NCBI RefSeq assembly: GCF_030695065.1
Contig: NZ_JAUYTR010000005.1
Span: 1-64,000, forward strand
From: Sediminibacterium sp.
GTDB taxonomy: Bacteria > Bacteroidota > Bacteroidia > Chitinophagales > Chitinophagaceae
DNA length: 64,000 bases
Direction of reading: 5' to 3'
Positions 52,860 to 61,137 of the stretch are shown here, piece after piece. Within the stretch, counting starts at the first letter, position 1; each line of letters starts with the position of its first letter. Under the pieces are notes generated by a model. It did not search any database. It was given only the letters and a program-made list of their open reading frames with translations, and was not told the DNA's origin. A program made the translations under genes and the position numbers.

Positions 52860-54392
52860 ATGGAGAAGAAAGTTAGGGTTCGTTTTGCACCTTCACCCAC
52901 GGGTGGTTTGCATTTAGGGGGCGTTAGAACCGTTTTATTTAATTATCTCTTTGCTAAAAAGCATGGGGGCGATTTTATTGTAAGAATTGAAGACACCGAT
53001 CAAACCAGGTTTGTGGAAGGTGCAGAAGAATATATTTTTAATACCCTTGCTTGGTGCGGGCTCACACCCGATGAAAGTCCTTTGCATGGCGGGCCTTATG
53101 CGCCTTATAGACAAAGTGAACGCAAAGCCAGTTACAAACAATACGCTGATCAATTGGTGCAAGCTGGGTATGCTTATTATGCTTTTGATACGCCAGCCGA
53201 ATTGGAGAAAATGCGCGCGGAATATAAAACAGACGAAAATCCTTCGCCTCAATACAATCATTTATTGCGTACTAAAATGCATAACTCTTTAACGCTTTCT
53301 GAAGCGGAAGTTTCGGAGTTATTGGCTGCTGGAACGCCGCATGTAGTTCGCATTAAAATGCCATTGGATGAAACTGTTTCTTTTACCGATATGATTCGGG
53401 GCGAAGTGAGTTTTAATACTTCACAAGTAGACGATAAAGTGTTGTTGAAAGCAGATGGTATGCCTACTTATCATTTAGCAGTTGTAGTAGATGATTATTT
53501 AATGAAAATTACCCACGCTTTTCGTGGAGAAGAATGGTTGCCTAGTGCTCCTGTTCATATTTTATTGTGGAAATATTTAGGCTGGTCGGCCGAAATGCCG
53601 CAGTGGGCGCATCTTCCATTGATTTTAAAACCAGATGGAAATGGCAAGCTCAGCAAGCGCGATGGAGATCGTTTGGGCTTCCCAGTATTTGCGATGGATT
53701 GGACCGATCCTAAAACTGGTGAAACAACGATTGGTTTTAAAGAGCGCGGATTTTTACCCGAAGCTTTTGTAAACTTATTGGCTTTGTTGGGTTGGAACGA
53801 TGGTACCGACAACGAAGTATTTACCATGGATGAATTGATTGCTGCATTTTCAATGGAGCGTGTTCATAAGGGTGGTGCTAAGTTTAATTATGAAAAAGCT
53901 TTGTGGTATAATCAGGAGTGGATCAAACGCGCTACTTCAGCACAGCTGGTTGAACAGGTTGCGGAAACCCTTGCTGCGGCTGGGGTTGCGGCGGATGGCG
54001 CGATTCTGTTGCGCGTAATTGATTTAGTGAAAGAGCGTTGCACCCTAATGGCCGATTTTGTAACTCAGGGTTCTTTCTTTTTTGTGAGCCCTTCCGAATG
54101 GGATACGGCATCAATCCAACCTAAATGGAACGATCAAAAAAATATGTTCTTCATAGAGTTGGCCAAAGCTTTTGAAAGCAGCATTGTTTGGGAAGCACAT
54201 GATTTAGAAAATACCTTTAAAGAAATTACTGCAGCGCATGGTTTAAAACCAGGTGAGTTGATGTTGCCTTTGCGCATCATGTTGGTTGGTGGTAAATTTG
54301 GACCGGGTGTATTTGATATTGCTGAAATAATTGGCAAACAAGAAACTGTAAATAGAATTCAAAAAGTGTTGAGTATACTTGAACATAATTAA
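52860..54392 (+). CDS. gltX: Glutamyl-tRNA synthetase
   Basis: Charges tRNA-Glu; cytoplasmic class Ib synthetase. The 510-residue protein starts MEKKVRVRFAPSPTGGLHLG with the HIGH-motif variant HLGG, then FIVRIEDTDQTRFVEGAEEY, YHLAVVVDDYLMKITHAFRG, and the KMSKS variant GKLSKRDGDRLGFPVF. The C-terminal anticodon domain (LPEAFVNLLALLGWNDGTD onward) is complete. ATG at 52860 fits the family N-terminus; an in-frame ATG at 52842 lies upstream of the -7 box. It is followed by a B12-binding gene 9 bases later. Confidence 0.97.
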   Translation: MEKKVRVRFAPSPTGGLHLGGVRTVLFNYLFAKKHGGDFIVRIEDTDQTRFVEGAEEYIFNTLAWCGLTPDESPLHGGPYAPYRQSERKASYKQYADQLVQAGYAYYAFDTPAELEKMRAEYKTDENPSPQYNHLLRTKMHNSLTLSEAEVSELLAAGTPHVVRIKMPLDETVSFTDMIRGEVSFNTSQVDDKVLLKADGMPTYHLAVVVDDYLMKITHAFRGEEWLPSAPVHILLWKYLGWSAEMPQWAHLPLILKPDGNGKLSKRDGDRLGFPVFAMDWTDPKTGETTIGFKERGFLPEAFVNLLALLGWNDGTDNEVFTMDELIAAFSMERVHKGGAKFNYEKALWYNQEWIKRATSAQLVEQVAETLAAAGVAADGAILLRVIDLVKERCTLMADFVTQGSFFFVSPSEWDTASIQPKWNDQKNMFFIELAKAFESSIVWEAHDLENTFKEITAAHGLKPGELMLPLRIMLVGGKFGPGVFDIAEIIGKQETVNRIQKVLSILEHN

Positions 54393-54401
54393 CCAGTCAT
54401 T

Positions 54402-54809
54402 ATGAAAAGACCTATACGGGTTTTAGTAGCAAAAGTTGGATTGGATGGGCACGATCGCGGAGCAAAAATTATTGCCACTGCATTGCGCAACGAAGGCATG
54501 GAAGTTATTTATACAGGCTTGCGTCAAACCCCTGAAATGGTGGTGAATGCTGCATTACAAGAAGACGTGGATGCTGTTGGCGTAAGTATTTTAAGCGGCG
54601 CACATATGACGGTATTTCCTAAAATTATTGCGCTCATGAAAGAAAAGGGTATGAACGATGTACTCTTAACTGGCGGGGGGATTATACCCGACGAAGACAT
54701 GCAAGCACTCAACCAAATGGGGGTTGGCAAACTCTTTGCGCCGGGCACTCCTACTACTGATATTGCGCATTATATTGGAGAATGGGTGGGTATTAACAGA
54801 CCTTTCTAG
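54402..54809 (+). CDS. Stand-alone cobalamin-binding (B12) domain of methylmalonyl-CoA mutase type
   Basis: A 135-residue Rossmann-like domain matching the C-terminal cobalamin domain of methylmalonyl-CoA mutase: [20 protein letters not shown] holds the base-off cobalamin motif Asp-x-His-x2-Gly, followed by [34 protein letters not shown] (Ser-x-Leu), [13 protein letters not shown] and the final [14 protein letters not shown]. In split mutases this domain is a separate subunit; the catalytic large subunit is not in this window. Lies 9 bases after gltX and 26 before an enoyl-CoA hydratase, so an acyl-CoA pathway is plausible. Confidence 0.9.
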   Translation: MKRPIRVLVAKVGLDGHDRGAKIIATALRNEGMEVIYTGLRQTPEMVVNAALQEDVDAVGVSILSGAHMTVFPKIIALMKEKGMNDVLLTGGGIIPDEDMQALNQMGVGKLFAPGTPTTDIAHYIGEWVGINRPF

Positions 54810-54811
54810 CT

Positions 54812-54819
54812 TATCTTTG
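54812..54819 (+). promoter_or_regulatory. -7 box of the enoyl-CoA hydratase gene
   Basis: TATCTTTG matches TAnnTTTG perfectly and lies 16 bases before the ATG at 54836, just after the B12-domain stop, indicating an internal promoter. Confidence 0.55.
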
Positions 54820-54835
54820 CGGCAAATTTTACGAT

Positions 54836-55615
54836 ATGGCTTACCAGACCTTATTGACTTCTCTTGATCAAGGGATTTTTACTATTACCATTAATCGTCC
54901 TGATAAATTAAATGCACTGAATCAACAAGTCATGACCGACTTGAATAGTGCCATGGACGAAGTATATCACAATGCAGCAATTAAAAGTGTGATTTTAACG
55001 GGTGCTGGGCCAAAAGCGTTTGTTGCAGGCGCAGACATCAGTGAATTTGCAGGAGCTACTGTTGCAGAAGGAATGGCATTGGCAAAAAAAGGCCAAGACA
55101 TTTTCTTTAGAATAGAAAATTCTCCCAAGCCTGTAGTGGCTTGTGTAAATGGTTTTGCTTTAGGGGGTGGATGTGAGCTCGCAATGAGTTGTCATTTTCG
55201 CATTGCTTCTAACAACGCAAAATTTGGACAGCCCGAAGTGAACCTAGGATTGATTCCTGGCTATGGCGGTACACAAAGATTGGTACAACTAATTGGTAAG
55301 GGTCGTGCCATGGAATTGTTGATGAGTGCAGGTATGATTGATGCGGCTACTGCTTTACAATATGGCTTAGTAAATTATATGGTTGCTCCTGAAGAACTAA
55401 TTGCTAAAGCTGTTTCCATTTTATCAGTGATCAACGAAAAAGCACCGCTTGCTGTTGCAGCATGTATCATGAGTGCCAACGCTGTATTCAACGAAAATGT
55501 AGACGGTTACGCAGTAGAAGTAGCTGAATTTGGCAACTGCTTTGGTACCGACGATATGAAAGAAGGCACCACTGCTTTCTTAGAAAAACGTAAAGCTATT
55601 TTCGCTGGCAAGTAA
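54836..55615 (+). CDS. Enoyl-CoA hydratase/isomerase (crotonase family)
   Basis: A 259-residue soluble crotonase-fold enzyme that hydrates trans-2-enoyl-CoA. It has FTITINRPDKLNALNQQVMT, the oxyanion-hole region ILTGAGPKAFVAGADISEFA, GFALGGGCELAMSCHFRIAS with the first catalytic Glu, and GQPEVNLGLIPGYGGTQRL with the second catalytic Glu. Both Glu are present, favouring hydratase over isomerase. Its place next to a B12-binding mutase domain suggests fatty-acid or branched-chain amino-acid breakdown. It has its own promoter box upstream and ends 46 bases before fumC. Confidence 0.93.
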   Translation: MAYQTLLTSLDQGIFTITINRPDKLNALNQQVMTDLNSAMDEVYHNAAIKSVILTGAGPKAFVAGADISEFAGATVAEGMALAKKGQDIFFRIENSPKPVVACVNGFALGGGCELAMSCHFRIASNNAKFGQPEVNLGLIPGYGGTQRLVQLIGKGRAMELLMSAGMIDAATALQYGLVNYMVAPEELIAKAVSILSVINEKAPLAVAACIMSANAVFNENVDGYAVEVAEFGNCFGTDDMKEGTTAFLEKRKAIFAGK

Positions 55616-55661
55616 GCTTAACTACACTAACTATAAAAAGTAAAACGTCAAAAACTAGTAT

Positions 55662-57062
55662 ATGGAATTTAGAATAGAAAAAGATACCATGGGCGAGGTA
55701 AAAGTACCTGCCAATGTTTATTGGGGCGCACAAACACAGCGCAGTATTGAGAACTTTCCTATTGCACAAGACATTAATAGAATGCCTAAAGAAATTATTC
55801 AGGCATTTGCTTACTTAAAAAAAGCAGCGGCATTAACCAATCGTGATGCAGGTGTTTTACCAGCAGAAAAAGCAGAATTAATTGGAACTGTTTGTGATGA
55901 AATTTTAGCAGGGAAATTGAACGATCAATTTCCTTTGGTAGTTTGGCAAACTGGAAGCGGTACGCAAAGCAATATGAACGTGAATGAAGTGGTAGCTTAC
56001 CGTGGTCATGTGTTGAAGGGCGGAAACTTAACAGACAAAGAAAAGTTCTTACACCCCAACGACGACGTAAATAAATCGCAAAGTAGTAACGATACTTTCC
56101 CTACTGCTATGCATATTGCGGCTTATAAAATTTTAGTGGAATTAACCATACCTGGTATTGAAAAATTACGCGATACCCTTGCTGCCAAAAGCAAAGCTTT
56201 TATGCATGTAGTTAAAATTGGTCGTACCCATTTTATGGATGCAACTCCATTAACAGTTGGTCAAGAATTAAGCGGATACGTTTCTCAATTAAATCATGGT
56301 TTAAAAGCCATCAATAATTCATTGGCACATTTAAGTGAATTGGCATTGGGCGGAACTGCAGTAGGCACAGGCATCAACACCCCAAAAGGATATGATGTAA
56401 ATGTGGCTAAGCATATTGCCGACTTAACTGGTTTGCCTTTTGTAACTGCCGAAAATAAGTTTGAAGCATTGGCTGCACATGATGCCATTGTTGAAACACA
56501 TGGTGCATTAAAAACCGTTGCAGTTAGTTTAATGAAAATTGCGAATGATATCCGCATGCTATCTTCTGGCCCGAGAAGTGGTATTGGCGAATTATTTATT
56601 CCAGACAACGAGCCTGGTTCTTCTATCATGCCCGGTAAAGTAAACCCCACCCAGTGCGAAGCATTGACTATGATTGCTGCGCAAGTGATGGGCAACGATG
56701 TGGCCATTGGTATTGGTGGCTCTAACGGTCACTTTGAATTGAATGTATTTAAGCCAGTCATGATTTATAACTTCTTACACAGCGCTCGTTTAATTGGAGA
56801 TGGTTGTGTTAGCTTCAACGATAAATGTGCAGTGGGCATTGAACCAATTGAAGCCAATATTCAAAAGCACGTAAACAACTCTTTGATGTTGGTGACTGCA
56901 TTGAACACAAAAATTGGTTATTACAAAGCAGCTGAAATTGCACAGACTGCTCATAAAGAAGGAACTACATTGAAGGAAATGGCTGTTAAGCTTGGTTACT
57001 TAACTGCTGAAGAGTTTGATGCTTGGGTGATTCCTTCGGATATGGTAGGTGAGATAAAGTAA
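55662..57062 (+). CDS. fumC: Fumarate hydratase, class II
   Basis: Iron-independent fumarase of the TCA cycle, interconverting fumarate and malate as a tetramer. The 466-residue product begins [20 protein letters not shown] with [12 protein letters not shown], and has [71 protein letters not shown] and the superfamily signature [16 protein letters not shown]. Full length (FumC about 460-470). A large hairpin element begins three bases after the stop; its first stem followed by TTTTTT would terminate the transcript. Confidence 0.97.
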   Translation: MEFRIEKDTMGEVKVPANVYWGAQTQRSIENFPIAQDINRMPKEIIQAFAYLKKAAALTNRDAGVLPAEKAELIGTVCDEILAGKLNDQFPLVVWQTGSGTQSNMNVNEVVAYRGHVLKGGNLTDKEKFLHPNDDVNKSQSSNDTFPTAMHIAAYKILVELTIPGIEKLRDTLAAKSKAFMHVVKIGRTHFMDATPLTVGQELSGYVSQLNHGLKAINNSLAHLSELALGGTAVGTGINTPKGYDVNVAKHIADLTGLPFVTAENKFEALAAHDAIVETHGALKTVAVSLMKIANDIRMLSSGPRSGIGELFIPDNEPGSSIMPGKVNPTQCEALTMIAAQVMGNDVAIGIGGSNGHFELNVFKPVMIYNFLHSARLIGDGCVSFNDKCAVGIEPIEANIQKHVNNSLMLVTALNTKIGYYKAAEIAQTAHKEGTTLKEMAVKLGYLTAEEFDAWVIPSDMVGEIK

Positions 57063-57064
57063 AA

Positions 57065-57503
57065 TAAAAGCAAAACATACAATACTCTCGGCCCCCAGAT
57101 TTTAGCTTGTTTAATTTGCAACACCTAAAAATATTGCAAGCTAAAATCTGGAAAATGTTCGTATTGTATGTTTTGCTTTTTTACATTTAGTCACTTTAAT
57201 GTTGTTGCGTGAGAGTTTTAGTGGTGATAATATGCAAGCGCTTTATTAGCGTTGGTCTTGAATTCAGCTTTACTACATATGCTTAAGTGAGAAAGCAAAA
57301 AAACTAGCCCTCGTATATTAAATCTATAGGAAAGTAAAGAGCAAACATTTGATTCGAGCATTTCTCAAATTTTAGGAAAGAGAGATAAATATGTATTGAT
57401 ATTTATGCTTACTAAAATTTGAGGGCAGCGAGAATTGAATGTTTGCTCTTACTTCTTACAAGTTGAAATTTGGGGGCCGAGAGTATTGTATGTTTTGCTT
57501 TTA
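57065..57503. mobile_element. 439-bp nested inverted-repeat element (MITE-like)
   Basis: The ends are perfect 32-bp inverted repeats: 57065-57096 (TAAAAGCAAAACATACAATA start) and 57472-57503. Both ends begin/end with TA, as expected for a TA target duplication. Inside are three more ~40-base arms of the same family: 57138-57180 (inverted), about 57336-57375 (direct) and 57412-57451 (inverted). They pair locally into two long hairpins, each with a mismatched centre, or globally in a nested way in which the centres also match. No reading frame of note. The first hairpin runs into TTTTTT and can end fumC transcription. Confidence 0.7.
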
Positions 57504-57515
57504 CATGAAAGTATA

Positions 57516-59138
57516 TTAATAAACTCTCTTACCACCCAAATACGTAGCAGTAACTTTTGTCTTCAGTATATCTTGCTCGTCAACTTTCATTAAGTCTTTA
57601 TCTAACATAATAAAATCTGCTTTCTTCCCTACTTCTAAGCTGCCTACTTCCTTCTCTAAGAAGCCTGCTTTTGCTGCCCAAATGGTCATGCCCTTGATTG
57701 TTTCTTCGCGGGTGAGTGCGTTCTCCATTTGAAATCCTTCTGCTGGATAGCCTGCTGCATCTTTGCGCACCACTGCTGCTAAAAATGTTTTGAATGGAGA
57801 AATTTCTTCTACTGGAAAATCGGTTCCCAATGGCAACCATCCGTTCTGCTTTAATAAGTCTTTAAATGCATACGCTCCTTTCATGCGTTCCTTGCCCAGT
57901 CTGGCTTCTGCCCAATACATATCACTGGTTCCATGAGTAGGTTGTACAGAAGGCACTACGTTTACCTTACCAAATAAATTGAAATCTTCGGGTGCTACTA
58001 TCTGAGCGTGTTCAATCCTCCAGCGCTTATCGTTTCCTGGTTGCAAATACTTGTTATAAATGTTTAAGATTTCTCTGTTGGCACTATCCCCAATAGCGTG
58101 CGTACACATTTGAAAATTGGTCTTGCTCAACACCGCAGCCAATGAATCATAATGCGATTTATTGCGCAATAAAAATCCACCCCATCCTGGTTGATCTGCA
58201 TAGTGTTTCAACAAACAGGCACCTCTACTTCCAAGCGCGCCATCTGCATACACTTTAAACCCATTCACAAATAGTTTATCGGTTTTGTATGGACCTTTTT
58301 TTAAGTAGGCTTCGTAATTGGCTTCTTTGTCGCTCAGCATTACATACAAGCGCATATTCAACTTATTGTTCTTATGCAAGCCATCTATAAAATCTACATC
58401 TTGATAGCTCAACCCACAATCGGTAATGGTGGTTAACCCTTGCGCAAAACAATTTTTTTCTGCGGTTTGCAACCAATTGGTTAATTCTTCTTTAGTTGGG
58501 GTGGGCATTTTTGCATTCACTGCTGCATCGCCATTGTCTATTAACACGCCCGTTAGTACGCCATTCTTAGTTTCAATTTCTCCTCCTACCACTTTATCAC
58601 CTGGCTTTATACCTGCCAATGCCAGTGCAGCTGCATTGGCTATAGACGCGTGTCCATCCACCCTTTCTATTACTACTGGTATATTCGGGAAACGTTGATT
58701 CAACAACTCATTGGTTGGATATTTTTTTCCTGGCCATTTATTCTGATCCCATCCACGGCCTTTAATGAATTTTAATTCTGGATGTTTTTGGGCAAACGCT
58801 ACAATTAAATCAACGGTTTCTTCCCATGAAGTGGTATTGTATAATTCTAACTGAAACAGCGATGCGCCGTAGCCTACAAAATGGGCATGCGCATCTATGA
58901 ATCCAGGATATAGGGCTGCTCCCTTTGCATCTACTATGCTGTCTGCTTGGTATTTACTGGTAATGGCATCATTGGTTCCGGTTGCTATAATTTTTCCATC
59001 TTTAATGGCCATTGCTTCTACTACTGTAAAGGCAGAATCTACCGTATAAATAACAGCGTGGTGCACAATGGTGTCTACCCGATTGCTGCTGCATGCTGCT
59101 ATAGCAGCAGCCAAAAAGATTAGAAGGATTTTATTCAT
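57516..59138 (-). CDS. YtcJ-type amidohydrolase lipoprotein
   Basis: A 540-residue lipoprotein (signal MNKILLIFLAAAIAACSSNR, Cys16). It is an amidohydrolase_3 (YtcJ-like) TIM-barrel enzyme: ALYPGFIDAHAHFVGYG carries the His-x-His metal pair, followed by the YtcJ phrase KGRGWDQNKWPG, VVIERVDGHASIANAAALAL, GFKVYADGALGSRGA, MCTHAIGDSANREIL, WRIEHAQIVAPED and LGTDFPVEEISPF with the last Asp ligand. Such enzymes cleave amide or ester bonds in varied small molecules; the substrate is unknown. Its surface location suggests nutrient or xenobiotic processing. It ends 12 bases beyond the inverted-repeat element. Confidence 0.9.
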   Translation of the reverse strand: MNKILLIFLAAAIAACSSNRVDTIVHHAVIYTVDSAFTVVEAMAIKDGKIIATGTNDAITSKYQADSIVDAKGAALYPGFIDAHAHFVGYGASLFQLELYNTTSWEETVDLIVAFAQKHPELKFIKGRGWDQNKWPGKKYPTNELLNQRFPNIPVVIERVDGHASIANAAALALAGIKPGDKVVGGEIETKNGVLTGVLIDNGDAAVNAKMPTPTKEELTNWLQTAEKNCFAQGLTTITDCGLSYQDVDFIDGLHKNNKLNMRLYVMLSDKEANYEAYLKKGPYKTDKLFVNGFKVYADGALGSRGACLLKHYADQPGWGGFLLRNKSHYDSLAAVLSKTNFQMCTHAIGDSANREILNIYNKYLQPGNDKRWRIEHAQIVAPEDFNLFGKVNVVPSVQPTHGTSDMYWAEARLGKERMKGAYAFKDLLKQNGWLPLGTDFPVEEISPFKTFLAAVVRKDAAGYPAEGFQMENALTREETIKGMTIWAAKAGFLEKEVGSLEVGKKADFIMLDKDLMKVDEQDILKTKVTATYLGGKRVY

Positions 59139-59147
59139 TTGTAAAAT

Positions 59148-60311
59148 TTAAAAGTGATCTATTTGATTCCAAGGAAGCGCTGTTTGCTTTGTTTTAATTT
59201 CAACAGCTTTATCGCCTCCGTAAATTAATAAAGTATTGGCAGTAGGGTGGTATTTATTCCAATGATTGAGCCCTTTAAACATGGTTGATTCCATTTTTTT
59301 GGCCGCTTTTATTTCAATCCCAAACTGCTCGTCATTCTTATCTACTATCAAATCTATTTCGTTTCCTGCACTATCTCTATAAAAATAAAGTGGGCTAATG
59401 ATACCTTGATTCAATCTATTTTTTTGTATTTCATTAATGATCCAATTTTCAAAAATAGCACCATATTGTGGATGCTTTTTTAAAGCCAACTTATTATGAA
59501 TGCCCATTAAGTAACAAAGCAATCCTGTATCATGAAAATAAATTTTAGGACTTTTTACCATTCGCTTATTGGCATTAGAAAACCAAGGTTGTAACATATA
59601 GATCAAATAACTGCTCTCTAATAACCCCAACCAAGATTGAATTGTTTTAGTATCTACTCCCGTTTTTTTAGCTATTTCATCTCTATTCAATAATTGTCCT
59701 GCAAAATTGGCACACAAGAAAACAAACCTATTAAACGCTGCCAAGTCATTAATATTCTTAAGCAACCGAACATCTCTTTGTACATAGGTTAACACATAAC
59801 TCTCTAACCAACCGGTTGGCTTTAATTTTTCATTCCAAATTTCAGGATATCCCCCATTTACAATTAGTTCTTCCACAGAATCAATTGCTAATTTGCTTTC
59901 CTTTATTTCAGCATAACTCAAAGGCAACAAAGACAAATAGCCTGCCCTTCCAGCAAGTGATTGTGATACCTGTTCTTGTAAAAGAAAATTATTTGATCCT
60001 GTTAATATGAATTGCCCTCTTTTGGTATTCTTATCTAACATTTCTTGTAAATACCTAAAAATGAGCGGAACTCGCTGTACTTCATCAAACACAGCCCCAC
60101 CAGCGTATTTTTTTAAGAACGCTTGTGGATTCAACTCAAATTCAGCTTGCGTGGCAGGTGTTTCAAAATTGATATAAGGCTTTCCTTTGAAAAGCATTTT
60201 GCTCAAAGTGGTTTTACCACTTTGCCTTGGACCTGTTATACACAAAGCCCTAAATTGAGTCAGTTTAAACTCGGCTTCTGCCTGTATTGCTCTATGAATA
60301 ATATTGCCCAT
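59148..60311 (-). CDS. AAA-type ATPase with DUF4143 domain
   Basis: A 387-residue protein. N-terminal AAA_14 ATPase: Walker A TGPRQSGKTTLSKML near residue 30, Walker B/sensor region GGAVFDEVQRVPLIFRYLQE, QFILTGSNNFLL. C-terminal DUF4143: GVDTKTIQSWLGLLESSYLI, KIYFHDTGLLCYLMG, FENWIINEIQKNR and FYRDSAGNEIDLIVDKNDEQ, which resembles a PD-(D/E)xK nuclease-like core (E-x-D). The family is widespread, often toxin-like or mobile, function unestablished. ATG at 60311. Preceded by a 37-bp palindromic repeat array. The gene has the look of an accessory cassette next to lspA. Confidence 0.88.
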   Translation of the reverse strand: MGNIIHRAIQAEAEFKLTQFRALCITGPRQSGKTTLSKMLFKGKPYINFETPATQAEFELNPQAFLKKYAGGAVFDEVQRVPLIFRYLQEMLDKNTKRGQFILTGSNNFLLQEQVSQSLAGRAGYLSLLPLSYAEIKESKLAIDSVEELIVNGGYPEIWNEKLKPTGWLESYVLTYVQRDVRLLKNINDLAAFNRFVFLCANFAGQLLNRDEIAKKTGVDTKTIQSWLGLLESSYLIYMLQPWFSNANKRMVKSPKIYFHDTGLLCYLMGIHNKLALKKHPQYGAIFENWIINEIQKNRLNQGIISPLYFYRDSAGNEIDLIVDKNDEQFGIEIKAAKKMESTMFKGLNHWNKYHPTANTLLIYGGDKAVEIKTKQTALPWNQIDHF

Positions 60312-60321
60312 TTACTTTAAT

Positions 60322-60414
60322 TTTGCAAAAATGGAGTTGAACTCCAGATTTGCAAATATATGCAAAAATGGAATTTGATTCCAGATTTACAAAAAATTGC
60401 AAAAATGGAATCGG
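60322..60414. repeat. Two and a half 37-bp repeats with palindromes upstream of the DUF4143 gene
   Basis: A unit of TTGCAAAAATGGA followed by a palindrome recurs with exact 37-base period: TGGAGTT-G-AACTCCA at 60332-60346, TGGAAT-TTG-ATTCCA at 60369-60383, and a half copy TGGAAT at 60406-60411 running into the lspA stop. It fills the whole gap before the DUF4143 ATG, so it is a likely operator or a substrate site for the ATPase. Confidence 0.7.
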
Positions 60415-61092
60415 CTAGAATATCTGGGTTTTGTCGTTAACTTCTGCGTTGGTTACTATAGTATGGTGCTGTTCTTGCTCAGGTCTATGAAAAAATTTGT
60501 TTTGGAAAACCAAGATGGTAATCACTCCTGTTGAAATTGCCATATCGGCTATATTAAAGACAGGTCTAAAGAATTCAAATTCTTCACCACCTACAATAGG
60601 TATCCAAGTTGGATAATGCGAATTCGTAATAATAGGGAAGTACAGCATATCTACTACTTTACCATGAAACAATCCTGCATAGCCTCCTCCTGAAGGAAAT
60701 AGGGTTGCTATATTTTGTGTAAATGGATTGCTGGCTTCGAAGATGATGCCGTAAAACAAGCTATCAATTAAGTTGCCCAATGCTCCTGCGTATATGAGCG
60801 CTGCACAAATTAAAAAGCCCTTGTGCTGTTTCTGTCTGATAAAGTTACGTATCAGGAATGATCCCCAAATAACTGCCCCTAGTCTAAATAATGTGAGGGC
60901 TATTTTTCCAAAATCTCCACCAAATTTCCAACCCCAGGCCATGCCTTCGTTTTCTACAAAATGCAGTCTAAACCAGGTACCCAACACATTGTGTTCTTCG
61001 CCTGTGTAATAGTTTAGTTTAATGTAAAACTTAGACGCTTGGTCTACTAAAATAATGGTCAGTATAATAAGAATAATCTGCTTTGCTTTCAC
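60415..61092 (-). CDS. lspA: Lipoprotein signal peptidase (SPase II)
   Basis: Inner-membrane aspartyl protease that removes signal peptides from lipoproteins after lipidation; it would serve the many lipoproteins of this window (GldJ, SusD, sialidase). The 225-residue protein has four membrane helices and the conserved boxes: IILVDQASKFYIK (box A), FVENEGMAWGWKFGG (box B), AGALGNLIDSLFYG (catalytic Asp region, box C) and GKVVDMLYFP plus FNIADMAISTGV (catalytic Asp, box D). The insert before box D (residues ~120-160) is longer than in E. coli, as in other Bacteroidota. GTG start. Confidence 0.96.
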   Translation of the reverse strand: MKAKQIILIILTIILVDQASKFYIKLNYYTGEEHNVLGTWFRLHFVENEGMAWGWKFGGDFGKIALTLFRLGAVIWGSFLIRNFIRQKQHKGFLICAALIYAGALGNLIDSLFYGIIFEASNPFTQNIATLFPSGGGYAGLFHGKVVDMLYFPIITNSHYPTWIPIVGGEEFEFFRPVFNIADMAISTGVITILVFQNKFFHRPEQEQHHTIVTNAEVNDKTQIF

Positions 61093-61137
61093 GGCTCAAT
61101 TTTATCGTAAAAACAAAGATAAGGAAAGGTGGTTGCT

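Noticed and set aside
57065-57503. Insertion sequence with transposase
   Set aside because: The 439 bases between the ends contain no transposase reading frame; at most a non-autonomous element.
60322-60414. CRISPR array
   Set aside because: The copies are contiguous 37-base tandem repeats without unique spacers and only 2.5 units; no cas gene is present.
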